Positions 26,265 to 32,832 of a stretch of DNA of 32,832 nt are shown piece after piece (position 1 is the first letter of the stretch; each line of letters opens with the position of its first letter). The notes beneath the pieces were generated by a model that saw only the letters and a program-made list of their open reading frames with translations, was not told where the DNA came from and ran no database searches. The position numbers and the translations under genes were made by a program. Origin of the DNA: Candidatus Heimdallarchaeota archaeon. Its GTDB lineage: Archaea; Asgardarchaeota; Heimdallarchaeia; Heimdallarchaeales; Heimdallarchaeaceae. The stretch covers positions 1 to 32,832 of the forward strand of contig BPTO01000019.1 of assembly GCA_023705985.1 (NCBI GenBank), in the 5' to 3' direction.

Positions 26265-29200
26265 TAGAACCCCTCTTCAGTATAACTTACTAAACAAAAT
26301 TCTTCCTTTAGAATCTTTATTGGATAAGAGTAATAACTAAATGATAAATTATACAATTTATGTGTTCTTATCACAAAGGTTGACATGTAAAATTTAACTT
26401 CCAAATCGTAAGAAGAGCTTGTTATTTTCCAATTTGATGTTGTGTCTATATAAGCAGAATAATCTCCTTCGGAGTTCATATCAAAATTCAGTATCAAGGT
26501 TTCAACAGTTATTAAGAGGTTAACAGAAGCGTTCCATCGTTCAAGATAAAAAGTTACCAACTTAAACAGACCTGCTCCAAATTTGCTTGCATCTATCCTA
26601 AATACAGCACTAAATTGTCCAGTCAAATCAGTACTTCCATTTCCAAGATTTATGATATTTTGTAGAGGTTTAGAGTCGTTAAGTGTTTGGAGTTCTGAAA
26701 GGTATGTGATTGAATCCTTCGTCCCAGTATAAACTTCATAATCAGCCAGAGGCATCATCCATACTTGAACTGCTTCATCTTCAATTGTATCTATGGGAAC
26801 ACCTAGTGGAGATATTAGGAAAAGCGAAAAATCAAAAGCTTCAAAGAAAATAAAATCAGTAGGTGTTACAATTACTGATGTTGAATTAATATCTATAGTT
26901 GAGCTTATACCGTCCATAAGGTAGAAGTAGGAGTAAGTATAATTCTGACCATAGTTAGCGATTAATGCATAAGCTTGATCAGTTGTGAGACCATCTAGAA
27001 GATCTTCACGCAATGGGGATGTATGATTGAGACTATAAACTCTGGAAACACCGCTAGGATCGGTTGTGTTGTATCCTAATTCAATCTCAGGAGCAACAAA
27101 TGTTGAAGTAGTTATCATAGTATTCAGTTGACTTAGTGTATAAACAAAATAGTAAACATCGCGATCTTGAAGAACGGTTGTAAGTGCCATGTCTTCGTAG
27201 AGAACGCTTGAAATTTCATAATTTAAGCCTTTTTGTATTATATAGAGCGATTCTGTGAGACCCGTACTAGGTATTACTTGTTGTGTTGCATTCACAAGAA
27301 CACTATCAAGATAGCCTTCTGGTACTATAGCAAAAGAGGTTGCAGCGTATGCTGAAAAACCGCTAAATGCGGCTAGAATATAGGATGTGGCCATATAATT
27401 ATTTACATCAAGTTGAACATATTCACTAGTATTAAAGCTATATATTAGTTCTGCTTCCCCGAAATCATCTGTAGACGCCTGTCCTAAATCATTACCCAAA
27501 ACCAACAAGTTTTGAGGTGTATCTATATTATCAGAAAATTGTTGTAAAGTATAAGTACGATAGGAAATTGGCACATTTGTTCCTGGACTCGCTCCACTAG
27601 TAGCGGTTGCTCTAAGCGTATAAAGAGTTGAAAAATCAATCATATAAGCTTCGTCAGGAGCTCCGGGGGGAATGGATGGGTGAGGAGGTATTGGCTGGGT
27701 TGTTAATGAATCATAACTTGGTGGTTCTCCAAACATCTCAAGTGTAAGATTATAACTGGAATGTAAAGTATTTTCACAATAAATTGGGGTGGTTCCTGAC
27801 TTAGCGGGTGATGGTTGGAATTGACCCCAGCTGTATTTAGTTACTCCTCCTTCCTCATATGGAAGAAGAGCTTCTATCCATGCAAAAATATTCTCCAATT
27901 TAAATTCCCTATAGGTTGCGGTTCCATCTCCAATTGCAAAACCACCTACTGGACGAGCTGGAATGCCTTGTATTCTTAAAGTCATTAAAGCCAGAGCTAA
28001 AAAGTCAGGAATTGTTTTGCTTTGCCCAGTTACGAGACGTTCAGCTCTGTCTTGACCTTCGTTGTCACCTTGTGCTGGCTCAGGGATTCCGAAAGTGGTC
28101 AATATTGAATCAAAATCGTATGTTATTTGCTGGTAAACACTGTCAAAACCAAGGTTCTCTCCGTTATTTTTCAAACTAGAGGCAAAACTCCAGACATTCG
28201 GTGAAATGGTTTCATAATTTTCTGGTATTTGTAGAAATAACGAATAAGTATCATTGAACGTTGATGATCCAAAATCGCTGTTATCAAAACCTAAAGCTCC
28301 ATCAGTTCCATCGGTAGATTCAATTAGAAGATCCTTTTCACTCTGTGACATAGGTAAGAAATATGAAAAGTATTCAAACGCGCCTATAAAACCAAGAGCG
28401 GTTGTTGTAGCTGTTAAAGAAAGCTGATCCCTTTGATTCCATCTTACTTTAGCTGTTCCACTTTTAGCTGCAGTTATTTTATCACTATCTGATCCAAAAT
28501 ACAGATTGTCTGACCAATCTGCATCATAATCAATTAAAGGAGTTTGGAAGGAGTTCCATGTCGTCAACATACTACTTTGAAGGGAAGTTGTTGCTGAATA
28601 GGCTTTTTGGTCAACTTCAAAATGTGTGTATGTCCCACTTAATGGTGGACCATAATCATCAGTTTCTAGATCGTATAAAACTGCATCATTTGACGCATCA
28701 AATTCCCAAGTTGTGGGATTATACCTATCATAAACTTCCCAGCGATAGAGAAAATTCCCCAATGAACCTGAAACCGCCGAGATATTCGCAAAATTCATAT
28801 CCCCCAGACTGGCGTTTAAATCGATTGCATCCAATAAATCTAATAGTCCATCAATGTAAAATGGTGCAGAACCAGTAAATAATGAGGAAAACCAATCCGC
28901 ATCAACAGTTTGTTCTCCTAGTTCACCCTCTGGTAAGTCACGATATTTTCCAATTAAACCCACATATGGGGAGAATAAAGAAATTATTAATGTCCCTATG
29001 ACTAATCCTGTAAAAATTATTCTCAATACATTATGTCTGGTTTGATATTTTATTAATGTAAACGGGAAGAATACTAGACCTGTTATAATTGTTAATAAAA
29101 TCCTTAGTGGAGTAAATTTAAATGCCATTTTGTAAGTTTCAAACGATAATAACAGAAGAAATACCTCTGCGAAAAGGATTATTGGAATAATTATATCCAT

Positions 29201-29443
29201 AAAGAAAGATGGTAGAGCAATCGGCACAAATTTGATAAAATAGAAATTTACTATGCTTGCAACCAAAAGACCAGTGAATATTGTAGTGAAAAAGATATTC
29301 TTTTTCCCAATACCCTTCGGTATCATAGCCTCGAGAGGTCGCTGCTTAGTCTTGCGTTTCAACCTTTTCGGAGTTACGACAACAGCTGGTTTTGTTTTGA
29401 GTTTTTTCCTAGTAGGTTTGAGTTTCTTTGGTTGCTTGGACAT
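26264..29443 (-). CDS. Transglutaminase-like (TgpA-type) membrane protein, probably catalytically inactive
   Basis: 1059 aa; basic N-terminus, about 4-5 TM; transglutaminase-like core KTIPDFLALALMTLRIQGIPARPVGGF...ENIFAWIEALLP...YSWGQFQPSP, lacking the expected Cys, His and Asp. Stop and next start share a base (TAATG). Confidence 0.75.
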   Translation of the reverse strand: MSKQPKKLKPTRKKLKTKPAVVVTPKRLKRKTKQRPLEAMIPKGIGKKNIFFTTIFTGLLVASIVNFYFIKFVPIALPSFFMDIIIPIILFAEVFLLLLSFETYKMAFKFTPLRILLTIITGLVFFPFTLIKYQTRHNVLRIIFTGLVIGTLIISLFSPYVGLIGKYRDLPEGELGEQTVDADWFSSLFTGSAPFYIDGLLDLLDAIDLNASLGDMNFANISAVSGSLGNFLYRWEVYDRYNPTTWEFDASNDAVLYDLETDDYGPPLSGTYTHFEVDQKAYSATTSLQSSMLTTWNSFQTPLIDYDADWSDNLYFGSDSDKITAAKSGTAKVRWNQRDQLSLTATTTALGFIGAFEYFSYFLPMSQSEKDLLIESTDGTDGALGFDNSDFGSSTFNDTYSLFLQIPENYETISPNVWSFASSLKNNGENLGFDSVYQQITYDFDSILTTFGIPEPAQGDNEGQDRAERLVTGQSKTIPDFLALALMTLRIQGIPARPVGGFAIGDGTATYREFKLENIFAWIEALLPYEEGGVTKYSWGQFQPSPAKSGTTPIYCENTLHSSYNLTLEMFGEPPSYDSLTTQPIPPHPSIPPGAPDEAYMIDFSTLYTLRATATSGASPGTNVPISYRTYTLQQFSDNIDTPQNLLVLGNDLGQASTDDFGEAELIYSFNTSEYVQLDVNNYMATSYILAAFSGFSAYAATSFAIVPEGYLDSVLVNATQQVIPSTGLTESLYIIQKGLNYEISSVLYEDMALTTVLQDRDVYYFVYTLSQLNTMITTSTFVAPEIELGYNTTDPSGVSRVYSLNHTSPLREDLLDGLTTDQAYALIANYGQNYTYSYFYLMDGISSTIDINSTSVIVTPTDFIFFEAFDFSLFLISPLGVPIDTIEDEAVQVWMMPLADYEVYTGTKDSITYLSELQTLNDSKPLQNIINLGNGSTDLTGQFSAVFRIDASKFGAGLFKLVTFYLERWNASVNLLITVETLILNFDMNSEGDYSAYIDTTSNWKITSSSYDLEVKFYMSTFVIRTHKLYNLSFSYYSYPIKILKEEFCLVSYTEEGF

Positions 29444-29660
29444 GGATTTTCCTCATTCTACAAAATATATTGGAATAATATACATCATACTATAATTAAT
29501 CTATAACAACATATTATTCAAAAACTTTTTGTGGGATATTTTTTTTCTTATTGTATTTAATAAGGTTGGCAATTATTCCTTTAAACTTGAATAAAGTTGA
29601 ACAGGGCCCGTATACAAGCCTAAAAGTGGCACAGAATAACGTTTAAAAAAAATTTGTGAC

Positions 29661-29670
29661 CTTTATATAT
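29661..29670 (+). promoter_or_regulatory. Putative archaeal TATA box upstream of the thyX leader
   Basis: 'ctttatatat' preceded by an A-rich/BRE-like tract 'taaaaaaaatttgtgac'; GC-enriched sequence begins about 25-30 nt downstream. Confidence 0.5.
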
Positions 29671-29691
29671 GAATCTACTTCTTTGTCTACT

Positions 29692-29780
29692 ATGGATGAG
29701 ATGGTACAGGACAACCGATAGTGTCTACACCATCCAATCGTGGAAGGATGTCGAGTATTCATCTGCATCATGTGAGGGCA
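29692..29780 (+). ncRNA. Putative structured RNA or thyX mRNA leader
   Basis: About 48% GC by hand count in AT-rich intergenic DNA. Hairpin 1: GATGGT(29700-29705)/ACCATC(29729-29734) with GACA/TGTC inside. Hairpin 2: GGATG(29746-29750)/CATCT(29760-29764). Possible closing stem GATG(29695-29698)/CATC(29766-29769). Confidence 0.4.
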
Positions 29781-29800
29781 AAATATATTAAGAAAGAAAA

Positions 29801-30532
29801 TTGTCAGTTTTCAATAAGGTTGTGATTCAAATAGAGGTTAAATTACTCTCTTATCCTTCAGAAACGGAATTAGTAGCAAAAATAGGGGCAGCTATTTGTT
29901 ATTTGGGAAAACAAAAGCTTAGTGAAATTGAAGAAATCGCAAGAAACAAACCAGATAATTATTTACAGGAAATTATCAAGTCGAGACATCTCTCGATTAT
30001 TGAACATAATGTGTTTGTTTTTTACATCGCAGGTATAAGTAGGGTTGCCAGTCATCAATTAGTGAGAAAAAGAATCGCATCCTTCAGTCAACAATCACAA
30101 CGATACGTCAATGCGTCGAATTTTGAATTCATAACACCTAATGAAATTGAAGTATCTCAATTCGCTGAAGAATATAAACAAACTGCAAAGAGTAATTTTG
30201 ATCTTTACCAAAAAATGGTTAATGCAGGGATATCAAAAGAAACTGCAAGATATGTACTACCTAATGCTACAACAACACAACTTATAGTATCAATGAATGC
30301 ACATGCGTTGATTGATTTTTTTGCTCAACGTTGTTGCAATCGAAGTCAAGGTGAAACACAAGAAATTGCTATGAAAATGTTAAAAGAAGTAAAACTCGTT
30401 TCTCCCACTATTTTCAAAGAAGCTGGAGCATTTTGCGATTTTTATGGTTATTGTCCAGAAAACTCAAATTCTTGTGGAAGGTCACTCACACTTTCCCAAT
30501 TAAAGGAACAAAATAAAAACAAACAGCTATAA
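29801..30532 (+). CDS. thyX: FAD-dependent thymidylate synthase ThyX (true start may be GTG at 29822)
   Basis: HQLVRKRIASFSQQSQRYVNAS (ThyX motif, variant of RHRxxSxxxxSxR), NATTTQLIVSMNAHALIDFFAQRCCNRSQGETQEIA, C-terminal CDFYGYCPENSNSCGR. Confidence 0.93.
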   Translation: MSVFNKVVIQIEVKLLSYPSETELVAKIGAAICYLGKQKLSEIEEIARNKPDNYLQEIIKSRHLSIIEHNVFVFYIAGISRVASHQLVRKRIASFSQQSQRYVNASNFEFITPNEIEVSQFAEEYKQTAKSNFDLYQKMVNAGISKETARYVLPNATTTQLIVSMNAHALIDFFAQRCCNRSQGETQEIAMKMLKEVKLVSPTIFKEAGAFCDFYGYCPENSNSCGRSLTLSQLKEQNKNKQL

Positions 30533-30533
30533 A

Positions 30534-31349
30534 TTATTCAAGTATTTCAACTTTCTTTATACTCTCATCTTGATTTTCTGGAATAGGAGCTTTTTTCATC
30601 ATTGTTTTCGGTAAAACAGCGCTAGTTCTGATCAACAAAACAGAGTATAAAATTGCCATAAAAATTAGAGCTGGTCGAACACTTAATTCTGCTATTGCAT
30701 TTGAAGGTATCATGAAATAAATTAGGATAGCATAACCTACGCCCAAAAGTGTCAGAAGTGCTAAAATAATAAAAGGCCATAGAAAACCTCCTAACATATT
30801 AGATAATTTTTGCCAAAAACTAATAGATGCTATTTTTTTGTACTCAAAATCGGTTTTTATGAGATTCTGTTTATATTGTTCGAGTTGGTTTTTTGAATAA
30901 CTACTGCAAGGTTTGACAGTATCAAAATCGCTTTTGAAATACTCTATGTAGAAGAAAGTCGTAAAAAGACGAATAACGATAAAAATACCGATAATTATTT
31001 GCCAAAGAATAATTTCAATTCTTCCAAAAGTACCTTGAAAGAATATGGAATCAAAGTTCACTAAAAACATAGATATAATTGTCCCAAAGATTAATAGAAA
31101 ACCAAATCTTAAGTAAGAAGCTGTTCCAATGGATTCATCACTAAAGAAATCTAGTGATACACTTATAACGCCCAGTAATAACCAGATAGCGAATGGTATA
31201 TAATTAAGACTTATTGCAGATTGAATAGTTATTAATGCAAAAGTAATAGCTCCAGAGATGTGATGAATTAAACGAGCTATATTACTACCTCTAACTGAAA
31301 GAAAAATTTTTTCCCAATCTTCTTCAAATGTACAATCACTGATTCTCAT
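30534..31349 (-). CDS. Multi-TM membrane protein paired with the second DUF58 protein
   Basis: 271 aa, about 6 hydrophobic segments; begins 4 nt after the DUF58 gene ends. Confidence 0.72.
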   Translation of the reverse strand: MRISDCTFEEDWEKIFLSVRGSNIARLIHHISGAITFALITIQSAISLNYIPFAIWLLLGVISVSLDFFSDESIGTASYLRFGFLLIFGTIISMFLVNFDSIFFQGTFGRIEIILWQIIIGIFIVIRLFTTFFYIEYFKSDFDTVKPCSSYSKNQLEQYKQNLIKTDFEYKKIASISFWQKLSNMLGGFLWPFIILALLTLLGVGYAILIYFMIPSNAIAELSVRPALIFMAILYSVLLIRTSAVLPKTMMKKAPIPENQDESIKKVEILE

Positions 31350-31353
31350 CTTC

Positions 31354-32745
31354 TTACACCCTTATAGCTTCTCTAATAATTCGCTGTGTGGGAGAGTATT
31401 TCTTCATCAAACGGTAAAGTGACAAAATGATATTATCATTATAACCCTTTACATCAACAAAGTCCCCACCAACAGTGAAGAGAATTTCTCTAACAAGTAT
31501 TTCCCTTTGTTTATATTCATCTTTTACCAAACTTGGTAATACATGTCCCAGTATCTGGTTATACTCCTTGTGTATAGATTGATTTTGCAACCTTTTAGGT
31601 GATGACAACAGATTGAAATCCATAGTTGAAAAATTTACAAAAATTATTCGACTCTCCATGGATCTGAGAAGATGTAATCCACGCAATTTTTGCGTGATTT
31701 CTCCTTCTAAATCTGAAAAAATGATAACTATAGAATGGTGCAGTTGTTGGTTTTTTACAAACTTTGCAGCTCTCATAAGGTTACTCTGAATCCCTGTAGG
31801 CTCTAAATCGTACAAATTAAGCATTAATTTTAACTCGTTTTTCCCAACTTGTGGTATAATATATCTTTGTACTTCTTCCTCATAGGCTATTATAGCTAAA
31901 TCATGTTGTGTTCCTTGTATCAGTGATGAAAGTTCAACAACTGATGAGAGAGCATAGTCAAATTTAGGTCCAAACATATTACTACCAAGGTCTAGAAAAA
32001 TAAGAAAATGGAGATTCTTCTGATCTTCAAACTCTTTGGATATTAGCTTATCTTGTCTAGCTGTTGCAAACCAGTGAATATGTTTAAAAAGATCTCCTAG
32101 TTGATATTCACGCAGTGAATGAAATTCATCACCTCTTCCTTTAATCCTATGAGCAAATTCATGAACCATTTTAAGGAGGAGATCTTTCTTTGTTTTCCAG
32201 GGAATATAAATTCTAGGTCGTTGAGGAAGAATTTTGATAGATTTAATATCCCCTAATATTCTTCGATTTACAAATATACTTTGAAATGGGCTCAATGAGA
32301 TTTCGATTGGACCGACACTTCCATTACCTCTTCTAGCTGCTAAAAGTAGCCAGTGTATTTTTTTGGATTCTTTGGGTTGAATCCGTATGTTTAAGGTTTC
32401 AGGAGTGTCTATACATGTAAAGTGGTAAGAGTAACTCAGTGTGATTCGAACTAACCTTGGTTTTTCAGAAGCATTTGTTATTTCTGTAGCAATAGCTATA
32501 AGTCCCCTATTTCTAACATATTCTTTCGAAAGTTTGATTGACACACCAAATTCTACATTTCTATTCGAAAGAAAATAAACAAAAGTTGAAGAAATAATTA
32601 ACCAGAAGAAGCATCCCGGAATTATAAAAAGAAAATTATCAATTGCTAAACCTAGAATTACAAAAATACTAGACAACAACAAAAAAATCTTACCATTCTT
32701 TGTTAATTCTATGTTTGCTTTACTATTCATATGATATTTCCTCAT
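31354..32745 (-). CDS. Second DUF58-family protein with degenerate MIDAS
   Basis: RIKGRGDEFHSLREYQLGDLFKHIHWFATARQDKLISKEFEDQKNLHFLIFLDLGSNMFG: DUF58 signature; two N-terminal TM segments. Confidence 0.88.
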   Translation of the reverse strand: MRKYHMNSKANIELTKNGKIFLLLSSIFVILGLAIDNFLFIIPGCFFWLIISSTFVYFLSNRNVEFGVSIKLSKEYVRNRGLIAIATEITNASEKPRLVRITLSYSYHFTCIDTPETLNIRIQPKESKKIHWLLLAARRGNGSVGPIEISLSPFQSIFVNRRILGDIKSIKILPQRPRIYIPWKTKKDLLLKMVHEFAHRIKGRGDEFHSLREYQLGDLFKHIHWFATARQDKLISKEFEDQKNLHFLIFLDLGSNMFGPKFDYALSSVVELSSLIQGTQHDLAIIAYEEEVQRYIIPQVGKNELKLMLNLYDLEPTGIQSNLMRAAKFVKNQQLHHSIVIIFSDLEGEITQKLRGLHLLRSMESRIIFVNFSTMDFNLLSSPKRLQNQSIHKEYNQILGHVLPSLVKDEYKQREILVREILFTVGGDFVDVKGYNDNIILSLYRLMKKYSPTQRIIREAIRV

Positions 32746-32785
32746 TCATATTAGATAACAACATGCACTTCTGAAAGTATGTTCT

Positions 32786-32832
32786 AGATCGGAAGAGCGT
32801 CGTGTAGGGAAAGAGTGTAGATCTCGGTGGTC
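32786..32832 (+). other. Illumina TruSeq adapter sequence (non-biological contig end)
   Basis: 'agatcggaagagcgtcgtgtagggaaagagtgtagatctcggtggtc' is the well-known TruSeq universal adapter read-through sequence (47 nt exact from memory). Confidence 0.98.

Noticed and set aside
27916-29495. Plus-strand ORFs at 27916..28179, 28558..28878 and 29253..29495
   Set aside because: Antisense to the transglutaminase-like gene, with no recognisable motif or independent support.
29692-29780. C/D-box sRNA or tRNA interpretation of the structured leader
   Set aside because: GGATGAG only partly resembles a C box, no CUGA D box is visible, and no T-loop GTTCRA or cloverleaf could be found; left as an unclassified RNA candidate.

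Overview
This 32.8-kb AT-rich window looks archaeal, probably from an Asgard-like lineage (an inference from gene content). Main contents, left to right: a helicase truncated at the window edge (minus strand, absent from the ORF track); a minus-strand F0 (coenzyme F420 chromophore) cluster of amidohydrolase, ArfC/RibD_C reductase, CofG and CofH with overlapping genes; a membrane-anchored winged-HTH regulator and a large surface protein; two tandem NosD-like beta-helix surface proteins with near-identical repeats; a standalone, divergent EF-2 paralog with a broken diphthamide loop; and a seven-gene minus-strand operon of transglutaminase-like, giant Ig-like/DUF4129-like, DUF4129-like, DUF4350-like, MoxR, DUF58 and multi-TM proteins. 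These are followed by thyX, preceded by a GC-enriched and potentially structured leader or ncRNA, and by a second DUF58 plus membrane-protein pair. The last 47 nt (32786-32832) match the Illumina TruSeq adapter and are not biological. The strongest leads are the diphthamide-loop-deficient EF-2, the MoxR/DUF58 envelope operon whose transglutaminase-like protein appears to have lost its Cys-His-Asp triad, the amidohydrolase translationally coupled to F0 biosynthesis, and the putative RNA upstream of thyX. All family assignments come from reading motifs by eye; no database search was run.
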